A DNA stretch of 64,000 bases from assembly GCF_024331145.1 (NCBI RefSeq), contig NZ_JANDJO010000004.1, forward strand, positions 186,001-250,000, read 5' to 3'. A program made the translations under genes and the position numbers. The notes under the pieces are model-generated. The model was not told the DNA's origin, made no database searches, and was given only the letters and a program-made list of their open reading frames with translations. Shown one piece after another: positions 53,492-62,352 of this stretch. Every line of letters starts with the position of its first letter. Position 1 is the stretch's first letter. This DNA comes from Shimia sp. CNT1-13L.2 (GTDB lineage: Bacteria; Pseudomonadota; Alphaproteobacteria; Rhodobacterales; Rhodobacteraceae).

Positions 53492-53938
53492 ATGACCACC
53501 TACCATCGCAATCCTGACGCCATCGCGGCGCTTACGGACGAACAGTTCTGGGTCACGCAGGAAAACGGCACCGAGCGGCCCGGCTCGGGTAAACTGCTCT
53601 ACAACAAGGACCCGGGCATCTATGTCGATGTCGTCTCTGGCGAGCCTCTGTTTGCCTCGTCCGACAAGTACGAATCTGGCTGCGGCTGGCCCAGCTTCAC
53701 CAAACCGATCGAGACGGCGCACGTGACCGAACATCGCGACACCACGCACGGAATGGTGCGGACCGAGGTGCGCAGCAAACACGGTGACAGCCACCTAGGC
53801 CATGTCTTTCCGGACGGTCCGATGGATCGAGGCGGCCTGCGCTATTGCATCAATTCGGCAAGCTTGCGGTTCGTGCACCGCGATGACATGGAGGCCGAAG
53901 GATATGGGGCTTATCTGGACCAGGTTGAGGAGATCTAG
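53492..53938 (+). CDS. msrB: Methionine-R-sulfoxide reductase
   Basis: 148 aa. The MsrB core is present: [27 protein letters not shown] and the catalytic Cys in [11 protein letters not shown]. The two CxxC zinc pairs of many MsrB proteins are missing (VVSGEPLF and SKHGDSHL stand in their places), so this is the zinc-free type. The ATG at 53492 follows GGGGAGAC. The following msrA starts one base past its stop, giving reduction of both sulfoxide epimers. Cytoplasmic. Confidence 0.94.
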   Translation: MTTYHRNPDAIAALTDEQFWVTQENGTERPGSGKLLYNKDPGIYVDVVSGEPLFASSDKYESGCGWPSFTKPIETAHVTEHRDTTHGMVRTEVRSKHGDSHLGHVFPDGPMDRGGLRYCINSASLRFVHRDDMEAEGYGAYLDQVEEI

Positions 53939-53939
53939 A

Positions 53940-54443
53940 ATGACGGAACGTGCAGTTTTGGCCGGCGGATGTTTCTGGGGCATGCAGGATCTGATCCGCA
54001 AGATGGATGGCGTTATCTCGACCCGCGTGGGCTATACCGGTGGCGACGTGGCGAATGCCACCTACCGCGACCACGGCACCCACGCCGAAGGGATCGAGAT
54101 CAACTTCGATCCCGCGCGGATCAGCTATCGCAAGATTCTTGAGTTTTTCTTCCAGATTCACGATCCGACCACCCCGAACCGTCAGGGTAATGACCTTGGG
54201 ATGTCCTACCGATCAGCCATCTACTTCACCAGCGAAGACCAGAAGGCCATCGCTCTGGATACCATTGCCGACGTCGATGCCTCGGGTCTCTGGCCCGGCA
54301 AGGTGGTGACCGAGGTCGAACCGGTGGGCGATTTCTGGGAGGCCGAAGACTACCATCAGGATTATCTCGAGAAGAACCCCAACGGCTATACCTGCCACTT
54401 CGCACGCCCTGACTGGGTGCTGCCGAAGCGGGAAACCGCGTAG
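53940..54443 (+). CDS. msrA: Methionine-S-sulfoxide reductase
   Basis: 167 aa. Nucleophile Cys in [14 protein letters not shown], and [15 protein letters not shown] and DYHQDYL are also conserved. Resolving cysteines near the C-terminus appear as YTCHF. The start codon overlaps nothing but lies one base past the msrB stop (TAGAATG). Reduces free and protein-bound methionine S-sulfoxide with thioredoxin. Confidence 0.93.
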   Translation: MTERAVLAGGCFWGMQDLIRKMDGVISTRVGYTGGDVANATYRDHGTHAEGIEINFDPARISYRKILEFFFQIHDPTTPNRQGNDLGMSYRSAIYFTSEDQKAIALDTIADVDASGLWPGKVVTEVEPVGDFWEAEDYHQDYLEKNPNGYTCHFARPDWVLPKRETA

Positions 54444-54456
54444 TTGATCCAAAGGT

Positions 54457-54481
54457 CATGCCCGGCCGTAATCCGGGCATG
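54457..54481 (+). promoter_or_regulatory. Hairpin enclosing the photolyase start codon
   Basis: CATGCCCGG-CCGTAAT-CCGGGCATG, perfect 9-bp arms. The ATG used as start (54479-54481) closes the right arm; an in-frame ATG at 54458 sits in the left arm. Folding in mRNA would hide the start, but it may also be a dispersed intergenic palindrome. Confidence 0.55.
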
Positions 54482-56023
54482 GCCTATCAAACTCTGCGCC
54501 TCATTCTGGGCGATCAGCTTACCCACACCCTCCCCATTCTTGAACAGGGCGATCCATCAACGGATATCGTTCTGATGGCAGAGGTTCATTCCGAAGCCAC
54601 CTATGTGCGCCACCACAAGAAGAAGATCGCGCTGATCTTCTCTGCGATGCGCCACTTTGCAGAGGAACTCCGCGAAGCTGGCTGGACGGTTCTCTACTTT
54701 GCCTATGATGGTGCGCAAGCGGTTCCCGATCTTTTCAAGGCCGTTGAAACCGCACTATCCATTCACGATTTCGCCTCCGTATCAATCACTGAACCAGCGG
54801 AATTCAGGCTTCTAGAAGAAATCAAACAGTGGTCCGACAGGCTTGAATGCCCTGTCGACATTCTCCCCGATCCCCGCTTTCTGTGCGACCACGCGACCTT
54901 TCAAAACTGGGCCAAGGGCCGCAAACAGCTTCGGATGGAGTACTTCTACCGCGAGATGCGGCGTGCCCATGAGGTCCTGATGTCGGATGGATCACCCATT
55001 GGCGGAAAGTGGAACTATGACGCCGAGAATCGCCGCCCTCCTTCAGACGGACTAGATGTTCCGCCGCCCTTCAGGGCGTCCCCCGACCAGATCACGCAAG
55101 AAGTTTTAGCCCTCGTCGAAGATCACTTTCCCGAACACTTCGGCGATCTGCATCCGTTCCACTTTGCAGTAACCCGCACAGATGCTTTGGCCGTTCTCGA
55201 CCATTTCATAACGACCCGCCTGCCCCTGTTCGGAACCTATCAGGACGCGATGGTTCAGGACGAGCCATGGATGTTTCATAGCCACCTGAGCTTTTACCTG
55301 AACTGCGGCCTTCTGGTGCCGATGGAGTGCATCCGTGCAGCCGAGGCGGCCTACCATCGCGGCACAGCGCCCTTGAACGCCGTCGAAGGGTTCATCCGTC
55401 AGATCCTCGGATGGCGGGAATACGTGCGTGGCCTCTACTGGCTCCGGATGCCCGGCTACGCGTCCGAAAATGCCCTGAACGCCCAGCGCCCATTGCCTGC
55501 AATGTACTGGGGAAAGCCAACGCAAATGAACTGTGTACAACAGAGCATCGACCAAACCTGGAAGTGGGCCTACGCCCACCATATTCAACGGCTCATGGTT
55601 CTTGGCAACTTTGCCCTGCTTGCCGGCCTCTCCCCAAAAGAGGTCAATGAATGGTACCTCATCGTCTATGCCGATGCCTTCGAATGGGTGGAATTGCCCA
55701 ACGTGTCGGGCATGGTTCTGTTTGCCGATGGCGGCCTGCTGGCGTCCAAGCCATATGCTGCCAGCGGCGCATACATCAACCGCATGTCAAACTATTGCAC
55801 ATCCTGCCGCTATAGCCCGACGCGCAAGAACGGCCCTTCGGCCTGTCCCTTCAACTATCTCTATTGGGATTTCCTTGATCGCAACGCAGAGGGCCTGTCA
55901 GGCAACCCGCGCCTCGCGATGCCATACCGAACCCTCGCGCGCATGAGCGAAGACAAACGTCAGGCCATCCGCGATGACGCCGCACGTTTCTTCAAGTCTC
56001 TGGACAACGGCGAGGTGGTCTAG
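54479..56023 (+). CDS. FeS-type bacterial cryptochrome/photolyase
   Basis: 514 aa. It has the FAD-binding photolyase fold, and four Cys at 352, 440, 443 and 456 (MNCVQQ, NYCTSC, SACPFN) match the 4Fe-4S ligands of Agrobacterium PhrB (350, 438, 441, 454). The N-terminal Rossmann domain (LRLILGDQLTHTLP) would bind the lumazine antenna. PhrB repairs (6-4) photoproducts, while Rhodobacter CryB is regulatory; either role is open. It follows msrA by 35 bases and so closes a damage-repair group. Its TAG overlaps the Hint gene's stop. Confidence 0.92.
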   Translation: MAYQTLRLILGDQLTHTLPILEQGDPSTDIVLMAEVHSEATYVRHHKKKIALIFSAMRHFAEELREAGWTVLYFAYDGAQAVPDLFKAVETALSIHDFASVSITEPAEFRLLEEIKQWSDRLECPVDILPDPRFLCDHATFQNWAKGRKQLRMEYFYREMRRAHEVLMSDGSPIGGKWNYDAENRRPPSDGLDVPPPFRASPDQITQEVLALVEDHFPEHFGDLHPFHFAVTRTDALAVLDHFITTRLPLFGTYQDAMVQDEPWMFHSHLSFYLNCGLLVPMECIRAAEAAYHRGTAPLNAVEGFIRQILGWREYVRGLYWLRMPGYASENALNAQRPLPAMYWGKPTQMNCVQQSIDQTWKWAYAHHIQRLMVLGNFALLAGLSPKEVNEWYLIVYADAFEWVELPNVSGMVLFADGGLLASKPYAASGAYINRMSNYCTSCRYSPTRKNGPSACPFNYLYWDFLDRNAEGLSGNPRLAMPYRTLARMSEDKRQAIRDDAARFFKSLDNGEVV

Positions 56024-57093
56024 CGACCAGTACCGATCATGAGAGGCAGATGGCCGTTCTTGCGCATCCGGCGCACCAGCTGACGTTGTGCCTTGCGCGT
56101 CGGAATGGGCGCGGCAGGTACTCGCGGCTTTCCCGCGGCCAGCTCGGGGAAGATCAGCCGGATTTCCTCGCGGGCCGCTTCAGACAGGGCACCCCATGCC
56201 TGAGCCCCCGTATAAAGGCTCTCACTCGGAGCGCCTTCGGCAAAAACAATTTCATGCCCGTCAAACAGCAGATGCACATAGTCCACCTCAAGGGCCTCTT
56301 CATCCAGGGCAATCCCGGGCATCCCCACAAGGCAGATGGCAGGCACCAGAACCTCGGCCTCACCAAACATGCGGCGGGCAATCGGCGTGGACACCAGCAT
56401 CCGATGCTGCCGTGACACCCGCAGGTCGCGCAGCGGAAGCCCCTGACCCAGCGCACCCGCGCGGATCAGCACGGGGCGATATCGCGGTTCCGCTGCCATC
56501 TGCGCCTCTGTCACCTCGCGCCGCCCAATCCATCGCACAGGTTTCAGGCCCTCCGACGTCTTCACCAGATCCCCAATCCGGATATCACGCGCCCGACGTA
56601 TCCCCATGTCGGTTTCGATCCCGGTATCCCCGGCAAAACAAACCATCAGTTCAATATTGTCGACGATTGCCCCAAGGCTGTTGTCCGGCCCCAGCTCGGT
56701 CATGCGCAGGGTATAGTCCCCCGCCGCCGGGAAGGTGACGGGCAGTTGGTAGCCGGTAAAGCTGTTGGCAGTGGGCAAAATGGTGGTCGAGGCGATCACG
56801 GCACCGGTGTCGTCAAGGATCTCGACGGTAAACCCCTCGGAACCTGCTTGCCCTAGGGACGCGTTCCGCAAAGCGACATCAAGCGTCAGCGTCGTTGTCG
56901 TGGCATAGTCAACCGTGAAGGTCTGCTCCATGACGGTTGTCTGACCAGAGCGCCCGTCCATCTCGGCAACGCGGTTCGACGACCCGTTTCCAAGATAGGC
57001 AGATTCGCTATAGCTGGTCTCGAGATCATTTCCCGACCAGCCAGTGCTGCCACCGTCAAAAGTGCCGTTGATGATAAGGTTCTTGGGAGGCAT
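56020..57093 (-). CDS. Hint-domain (hedgehog/intein) protein with N-terminal jelly-roll domain
   Basis: 357 aa. Residues about 1-150 form a beta-rich carbohydrate-binding-like domain (NLIINGTFDGGSTGWSGND). A Hint domain starts at Cys152 (CFAGDTGIETDMG) and shows RDIRIGDLVKTSEGLKPVRWIGRREV and VSRQHRMLV. The C-terminal splicing Asn is not at its usual place and the chain continues with SESLYTGAQAW. Such proteins are common in Roseobacters; Hint may cut or modify the N-terminal part. No signal peptide is seen. The start GGGAGGC-ATG is clear. Confidence 0.85.
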   Translation of the reverse strand: MPPKNLIINGTFDGGSTGWSGNDLETSYSESAYLGNGSSNRVAEMDGRSGQTTVMEQTFTVDYATTTTLTLDVALRNASLGQAGSEGFTVEILDDTGAVIASTTILPTANSFTGYQLPVTFPAAGDYTLRMTELGPDNSLGAIVDNIELMVCFAGDTGIETDMGIRRARDIRIGDLVKTSEGLKPVRWIGRREVTEAQMAAEPRYRPVLIRAGALGQGLPLRDLRVSRQHRMLVSTPIARRMFGEAEVLVPAICLVGMPGIALDEEALEVDYVHLLFDGHEIVFAEGAPSESLYTGAQAWGALSEAAREEIRLIFPELAAGKPRVPAAPIPTRKAQRQLVRRMRKNGHLPLMIGTGR

Positions 57094-57158
57094 GAAAATC
57101 CTGCGCGCGCAATTGCTCGGAACCAATCATCGCGCAGGACTGTGCAATCAGGCGGGCC

Positions 57159-57187
57159 GTCTCGTGGCAATTCCAAGACCACGAGAC
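57159..57187 (-). terminator. Hairpin downstream of the HyuA-like gene
   Basis: GTCTCGTGG-11 bases-CCACGAGAC, perfect 9-bp stem starting seven bases past the stop codon. No T run, so a weak or Rho-assisted terminator. Confidence 0.55.
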
Positions 57188-57193
57188 CCCCTG

Positions 57194-59200
57194 TTACTCG
57201 GCCGCAATCCTTGGGCGCCCCGATGCCTCAACGGTGATCGTGCCCTCGATGAACACTTCACGCCCTTCGGCCTCTGCGGTCTTCAGATCCCGCAAAACCG
57301 TCACCCGAATTCCCTCGGCTCCCGCTTGCACCGCTTCCTTCTGGGCCAGTGCCGACAGATGTGTTTCAAGCAGGCTCAGCGCCTCTTCCGCTTCGGCAAA
57401 GTCCTTTGGTCCATCTTCCAGATGCACCCGGAATCGCCCTTCGGCAGGGGCCGAAACCTCGCCACTCCGACGGATGGTGACGCGCCCGACAACCGCACCC
57501 ACGGCGTTTGCAACGCCGGCATGGGTGGGCAGCTCCATCTGACACCCAAGCCTTTTTCCGACCGCCGGATAATAGCTAGGCGCAGAGGCCCCAAGTCCGA
57601 TAACCGGCTGGTTCAGACCCGCATCCAGACGCACCAAGCCACGGTGCCCGTCAAGACCGCGCTGCATCAGGACATGTCGCGCCAACTGTTCGGGCGGCAA
57701 TCCGAAATCGGCTTCTTCTTCTGCAAAAGCAGTCTCTAACAAGGCCAAAACCGTTTGTTCGGTCAGCTGGTCCACGATGATCCGCGCCATGTCTTTCGGA
57801 TCAGGCGCCAGCATGTTGCCGCTGCCGGTACGACGACGTCCGAACAACGACAGCGCCTTTTCGGCCGCCTCCCTGTCCCATGCGTCCACATTGCCCAAAG
57901 CGTGACTTGCATCCGAGGGTGTCACCCCCGCCACCTGAACAAGACCACGCTCAACCAACCGGCGCAGGGCCTTGATCTCCATCCGGGTGCGCAGCACATC
58001 ACCAAGGGGATGTACCTTGTCACCGATCCGCTCCAGCAGTGTCGCCTCTCGTGGCGCGAGCCCGTCAGCCCGAAGCCCGGGAACCGCGCGCACGAACCGC
58101 GCATCATATTCCCCCGGCGTCGCATTGCGCACTTGCTGATCCAACGCCTTGTGAACAACCTCCGGTGCATCCATCGCCACAAGAGAAACCGGCAACACGC
58201 GGCGCGGTCCAAGCGTCACACCGCCCTTGAGGCCTTCGCTGATAAAATGCACCTCGCTGTCACCCCCAAGACCCGTGGTACGCATCGCCACGGCCTCGAC
58301 CATCGTACGATAGGGGCCAACCCGAGCGCCGTCCGGATCAATCGCTGGCCGGCCATCTCGCAGCACCGCGACGTCTGTCGTCGTACCGCCGATGTCCGAC
58401 ACCAGCGCATCCTGCGCCCCGGTCATCCAGCGCGCCCCGACGATGGACGCCGCCGGACCGCTCAGGATCGTTTCAATCGGCCGTTCGCGCGCAAATCCTG
58501 CCGAGATCAAGGCCCCATCACCCCGCACCACCATCAGCGGCGCAGTCACCCCCAACTCACCCAGCCGGGCCTCGGCACGTGAAATCAGACGATCAATCAT
58601 CCCGATCAACCGCGCATTCAAAACCGCCGTCATCGCCCGCTTGGGGCCGTTCAACTTCGAAGACAGGTGATGCGAACAACTGACAGGGCGCTCCGCGATC
58701 TGCTGCACCATTTCCATCGCGCGCTGCTCATGCGCCGGGTTGCGCGTGGCAAATTGCGCGGCCACCGCATAGCCGGAAACCTCGCGCCCATGCGCCTCAA
58801 GCCACTGGCGCAACGTCTCTTCATCCAGGGCGGTTTTCTGGTCACCCGCATGATTGTGCCCGCCCGCCAAAACAATCGCCGGATCACCGGCCAACGCATC
58901 CAACAGCCCGTGCTTGGCCAGGTCGTCTTCCTTGAAACCGATCAGGATCAGCGCAACCCGCCCCCCCTGGCCTTCGACCAGAGCATTGGTTGCAAGCGTT
59001 GTCGACAGCGAGGCCAGAACAATCTCGCCCGGGTCCACCTCGGCCTGCGCCAAAACGGCTTCAACGGCCTTGCCAATCCCCTCGGCAAGATCGTGGCGCG
59101 TGGTCAGGGACTTCGCCGAGGCAATGACCTCTCGCTCGTCACGGATCAACACCGCATCCGTATAGGTTCCGCCGGTATCGACGCCCAAAGACAATGCCAT
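57194..59200 (-). CDS. HyuA-like hydantoinase/oxoprolinase subunit A
   Basis: 668 aa. The N-terminal Hydant_A_N domain has the ATP-phosphate loop SLGVDTGGTYTDAVL; the central Hydantoinase_A actin-like core has LSGPAASIVGARW and VSDIGGTTTDVAVL. Length matches HyuA alone. A HyuB partner, usually adjacent, is missing. The start at 59200 opens the first beta strand; the longer frame is rejected. ATP-dependent opening of N-methylhydantoin-like rings is the family activity, but no substrate is implied here. It contains TAGAGACTG copy F. Confidence 0.87.
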   Translation of the reverse strand: MALSLGVDTGGTYTDAVLIRDEREVIASAKSLTTRHDLAEGIGKAVEAVLAQAEVDPGEIVLASLSTTLATNALVEGQGGRVALILIGFKEDDLAKHGLLDALAGDPAIVLAGGHNHAGDQKTALDEETLRQWLEAHGREVSGYAVAAQFATRNPAHEQRAMEMVQQIAERPVSCSHHLSSKLNGPKRAMTAVLNARLIGMIDRLISRAEARLGELGVTAPLMVVRGDGALISAGFARERPIETILSGPAASIVGARWMTGAQDALVSDIGGTTTDVAVLRDGRPAIDPDGARVGPYRTMVEAVAMRTTGLGGDSEVHFISEGLKGGVTLGPRRVLPVSLVAMDAPEVVHKALDQQVRNATPGEYDARFVRAVPGLRADGLAPREATLLERIGDKVHPLGDVLRTRMEIKALRRLVERGLVQVAGVTPSDASHALGNVDAWDREAAEKALSLFGRRRTGSGNMLAPDPKDMARIIVDQLTEQTVLALLETAFAEEEADFGLPPEQLARHVLMQRGLDGHRGLVRLDAGLNQPVIGLGASAPSYYPAVGKRLGCQMELPTHAGVANAVGAVVGRVTIRRSGEVSAPAEGRFRVHLEDGPKDFAEAEEALSLLETHLSALAQKEAVQAGAEGIRVTVLRDLKTAEAEGREVFIEGTITVEASGRPRIAAE
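57730..57738 (-). repeat. TAGAGACTG-family motif, copy F
   Basis: In the HyuA-like gene as TTA GAG ACT GCT (LETA), again with a rare TTA codon. Confidence 0.5.
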
Positions 59201-59249
59201 CGCCTGTTTCCTTCCTGTTCGCCCCCTCCCGATGCCACGGAGGGATGCT

Positions 59250-60308
59250 TCATGCCTGCCTGTTTGCGACCCCTGCAAGACGTTCTTCTGCCCATGCCGC
59301 GGCCTCGGCAACGGTCTCATCAGGATCGCCCTTAAGGCTCTGCACCTGCGCCAGAAATCCGCGATCCCCACTGTTGCCAATGGCATATAGAACATTGCGC
59401 ACAAAACGGTTCCGGCCGATCCGCTTGATCGGTGACCCGGAAAACTTGGCACGGAAGGTCGCATCGTCAAGCGCGGCCAGCTCGGCCAATGGGGGCGCGA
59501 TCAGATCATCGCGGGCATGGTACTTCACCTCGCGCGCCTCAATCGCGAACTTGTTCCAGGGGCAGGCCGCAAGACAGTCATCACACCCGTAAATCCGGTT
59601 CCCGAGCTTCGGCCGCAATTCGGGATCAACCGGACCGTGATGCTCGATCGTCAGATAGGAAATGCACCGACGCGCATCGATCTTGCCCGGGGCCGGAAAC
59701 GCCTTGGTCGGGCAGGCATCCAGACAAGAACGGCACGACCCACAATGATCGATTTCCGCTGGATCAGTCTCTAATTCCACCGTTGTGAAGACCGAGCCGA
59801 TAAAGAACCACGACCCAAGATCCCGACTCACAAGATTGGTATGCTTGCCCTGCCAACCGAGACCCGCCGCCTGCCCCAGCGGTTTCTCCGGCACCGGCGC
59901 GGTATCCACGAAAACCTTCACTTGCGTCGCGTCGCCCGTCTCGGCGATCAACCAACGCGCCAGCCGCTTCAGGCGTTTCTTGACCGTGTCGTGGTAATCC
60001 TTGTTCTGCGCATAGACCGAGATCGCGCCACGATCCTTCAACCCGTGCACATGGGTCGGATCATGATCTGGGGTATAGCTTTCCCCCAACATGATGATCG
60101 ACCGCGCCTCAGGCCAGAGCACCGCCGGATTGCCGCGCCAGTGCGTCCGCTCGGCAAGCCACCCCATCTGCCCGTGATAGTCTTGCGCCAGGAATCCCGC
60201 CAATCCCGCAGGCACATGCCCAACCGCGTCCGGCCGGCAGATGCGACACAGGTCAAACCCGATCGCCTGCGCCTCGCTCACAAGTTGCGCTTTTAATTCA
60301 GCCGTCAC
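59250..60308 (-). CDS. queG: Epoxyqueuosine reductase
   Basis: 352 aa, standard length. Cobalamin-binding catalytic domain ([29 protein letters not shown]) and two 4Fe-4S clusters ([12 protein letters not shown] and [11 protein letters not shown]), then a HEAT-like tail. It reduces epoxyqueuosine in tRNA to queuosine using cobalamin. GTG start at 60308. It lies 49 bases upstream of the HyuA-like gene on the same strand. One TAGAGACTG copy (G) falls in its coding sequence. Confidence 0.94.
   Translation of the reverse strand: MTAELKAQLVSEAQAIGFDLCRICRPDAVGHVPAGLAGFLAQDYHGQMGWLAERTHWRGNPAVLWPEARSIIMLGESYTPDHDPTHVHGLKDRGAISVYAQNKDYHDTVKKRLKRLARWLIAETGDATQVKVFVDTAPVPEKPLGQAAGLGWQGKHTNLVSRDLGSWFFIGSVFTTVELETDPAEIDHCGSCRSCLDACPTKAFPAPGKIDARRCISYLTIEHHGPVDPELRPKLGNRIYGCDDCLAACPWNKFAIEAREVKYHARDDLIAPPLAELAALDDATFRAKFSGSPIKRIGRNRFVRNVLYAIGNSGDRGFLAQVQSLKGDPDETVAEAAAWAEERLAGVANRQA
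59763..59775 (-). repeat. TAGAGACTG-family motif, copy G (13-mer)
   Basis: ATTAGAGACTGAT in queG, read GAA TTA GAG ACT GAT in frame (ELETD). Third exact copy of the 13-mer in the window. Confidence 0.6.
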
Positions 60309-60355
60309 TCACCCGGTCCTTCTTCTTGGACGAAATACCACGGGGGAAAGGGTGG

Positions 60356-60393
60356 CCTTGCCCGGCAAGGGCAACCTTGGGGGCAGCGCCCCC
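60356..60393. terminator. Two adjacent hairpins between gst and queG
   Basis: CCTTGCC-C-GGCAAGG (60356-60370) followed by GGGGGC-AGC-GCCCCC (60379-60393). They lie ten bases beyond the GST stop (minus strand) and can terminate gst or separate it from queG. GGGGGCGCTGCCCCC-like palindromes also occur as dispersed elements in Rhodobacteraceae. Confidence 0.55.
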
Positions 60394-60403
60394 TGCTCCC
60401 GGT

Positions 60404-61069
60404 TCAGAAATCAAGATCCGCATAATGTGCGGGCGGCGGAAACCCCGGAATCTGATCCGCCAGAATCGACCGGAACGCCGGACGCGACTTGATCTTGGCA
60501 TACCAGTCCTTGACCACGGCCGAGCGATTCCAGTCCACATCCGAGATATAATCAAGCGACGACAGGTGCGCAGCGGCGGCGAAATCCGCCATCGACATAC
60601 TGTCCCCTGCCAGCCAGCGTCGGTGATCCAGCAGCCAGGTCATGTAGTCGAGGTGATACTTGATCTTCTGGGCCCCCGCCTTGACGTTGCGGCTATCGGG
60701 ATACCCCTGCCCCATCAGCTTCTTGTTCACCCGTTCATACAAGAGCTTCGAGGTCACCTCGTGATGGAACTTGTCATCGAACCACGCCACGAGGCGCCGC
60801 ACCTCGTAACGCGCATCCACGTCCCGCGGCATCAGCGTCGGCTCGGGGTATTTTTCCTCAAGGTATTCACAGATGGCGCCGCTGTCGGCCATCATCTTGC
60901 CGTCCATCTTGAGGACAGGCACTTTCGCTGCCGGATTGCGGCGCAGGAAATCCGGGTCCTGCTCCCAGTACCGCTCTTCAACCAGCTCAACTTCGATCCG
61001 CTTTTCCGCAAGTGTCAGACGCACCTTACGGCAGAAAGGGGACAGAGGAACGTGGAACAGGCGATTCAT
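60404..61069 (-). CDS. Glutathione S-transferase
   Basis: 221 aa. N-terminal thioredoxin fold with LFHVPLSPFCRKVRLTLAEK, cis-Pro and glutathione-binding AKVPVLKMDG and ADSGAICEYLEE; C-terminal all-helical domain with LAGDSMSMADFAAAAHLSSLDY, the conserved N-capping Asp. It conjugates or reduces substrates with glutathione in the cytoplasm. Similar to beta/theta-type bacterial GSTs; the substrate is unknown. Confidence 0.9.
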   Translation of the reverse strand: MNRLFHVPLSPFCRKVRLTLAEKRIEVELVEERYWEQDPDFLRRNPAAKVPVLKMDGKMMADSGAICEYLEEKYPEPTLMPRDVDARYEVRRLVAWFDDKFHHEVTSKLLYERVNKKLMGQGYPDSRNVKAGAQKIKYHLDYMTWLLDHRRWLAGDSMSMADFAAAAHLSSLDYISDVDWNRSAVVKDWYAKIKSRPAFRSILADQIPGFPPPAHYADLDF

Positions 61070-61128
61070 GTGGGCATCACGGTAACTATTGGAGGTTGTT
61101 CCTCAATATCCCGTTCTCCCGCGTTTGT

Positions 61129-61848
61129 TCAATCCTCGAAACACCGCGAGCGGCCATCCCGGCGGATCGTCTCCGCCCCGTCCCGAATACGGGCAGCGCG
61201 CGCACGTAACGTCTTGCCGGGTCTCGAGGCGGAATACGTCTTGGGAGATGGCAGCACAGCAGCCAGTTGCGCAGCCTGTGCCGGGGTGAGTTTTTCCGGT
61301 CCAACCTTGAAATAATGCCGCGAGGCGGCTTCGACACCGAACACGCCTTCGTCAAATTCGGCAACGTTCACATAGACCTCAAGTATCCGTCGCTTGCTCC
61401 AGGCAATTTCAACCAAGGGGGTCAGCAGGGCCTCAAGCGCCTTTCGCCCCCAGCTGCGCCCCTGCCACAGGTAGACGTTCTTGACCGTTTGCTGGCTCAG
61501 GGTCGATGCCCCGCGGCCACTGCCGTCTGCCAACGCCGCGCGGATTGCCTTGATGTCAAACCCCCAATGCTCGCAGAAATTCGCATCTTCCGCAGCCACG
61601 ACCGCGCGCAACATCACCGGTGCGACCTCCTCGATCGGCACCCATTCCTTGTCCAGCCGCCCAAGGCGCTGTTTCTCGGAATACATCGTCCAGGTCATTG
61701 GCGGATTGATCACGATATAGATCAGGACGGCAAAAATTGTCAGCGACACCCCCCAAACCGTGCCACGGCGCAGCGCACGTCGAACACGTCTCCAGACCTG
61801 CTGGCGCAGGGTCAACTCCGGTGCCGATTTGCCCTTTTTTTTCGCCAT
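61129..61848 (-). CDS. mtgA: Monofunctional peptidoglycan glycosyltransferase
   Basis: 239 aa. Basic N-terminus, one membrane helix (TVWGVSLTIFAVLIYIVI, about 30-48), then a GT51 domain with catalytic Glu in VVAAEDANFCEHWGFD and the second Glu region GASTLSQQTVKNVYLW, KRRILEVYVN. It polymerises lipid II glycan chains at the periplasmic face. The start at 61848 follows CAGGG; the 15 upstream codons in frame are rejected. Confidence 0.92.
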   Translation of the reverse strand: MAKKKGKSAPELTLRQQVWRRVRRALRRGTVWGVSLTIFAVLIYIVINPPMTWTMYSEKQRLGRLDKEWVPIEEVAPVMLRAVVAAEDANFCEHWGFDIKAIRAALADGSGRGASTLSQQTVKNVYLWQGRSWGRKALEALLTPLVEIAWSKRRILEVYVNVAEFDEGVFGVEAASRHYFKVGPEKLTPAQAAQLAAVLPSPKTYSASRPGKTLRARAARIRDGAETIRRDGRSRCFED

Positions 61849-61919
61849 GAATCCCTGCTGCTCAAAATCTGCACCGGGGATAAGCTGCCGCAAGCGTCAA
61901 GGCAACAGGTTGCATTGCC

Positions 61920-62291
61920 TCACGGCGAACAAGCCCAGACAATGACGCGGCAGTTATAGCCATAGTCCATACAATAGCTCATCGCCGCACTCTCGGCGAG
62001 CTCGCGGGTCCTGTCCCAGGCCCAGCCCCACCCGCCGTTGTCAGCCTCTGCCATTGCCCCGCAACTATTGTAGAACGTGCGCACATTCGTGCAGTTCCAG
62101 CCGCATCCAGACTGGGCCGCATTATAAGCCGCTTCTTCGGAAACATGGCTATGTGCCCAGCCATAGGCTCCGTTGGGTCCTATTCCGACAGCGCCCCAGC
62201 AATATTCATAGCCGCATTGTCCGGCGGCAGCCCCTTGTGCCAGCCCCGAAGCCAACAGGCCCACAAGGGCCAGGCGTTTCACTTTTCGCAT
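61920..62291 (-). CDS. Secreted DUF4189-like small cysteine-rich protein
   Basis: 123 aa. A signal peptide (cleavage near AAAGQ) and a mature domain of about 100 residues, rich in Cys (eight) and Trp, with CWGAVGIGPNGAYGWAHSHVSEEAAYNAAQSGC, the DUF4189 type. GGAGG is five bases before the ATG. The disulfide-rich form implies periplasmic or external location. Function unknown. Confidence 0.8.
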   Translation of the reverse strand: MRKVKRLALVGLLASGLAQGAAAGQCGYEYCWGAVGIGPNGAYGWAHSHVSEEAAYNAAQSGCGWNCTNVRTFYNSCGAMAEADNGGWGWAWDRTRELAESAAMSYCMDYGYNCRVIVWACSP

Positions 62292-62352
62292 GACATCCTC
62301 CCCTTTTGTGTCCCAAGCATACGCGAGGTTCGCATATCCACAAAACGACAAG

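Noticed and set aside
60356..60393. GC-rich double hairpin as part of a mobile element
   Set aside because: There is no transposase, no terminal duplication and no second copy that I can see in the window; a terminator role is simpler.
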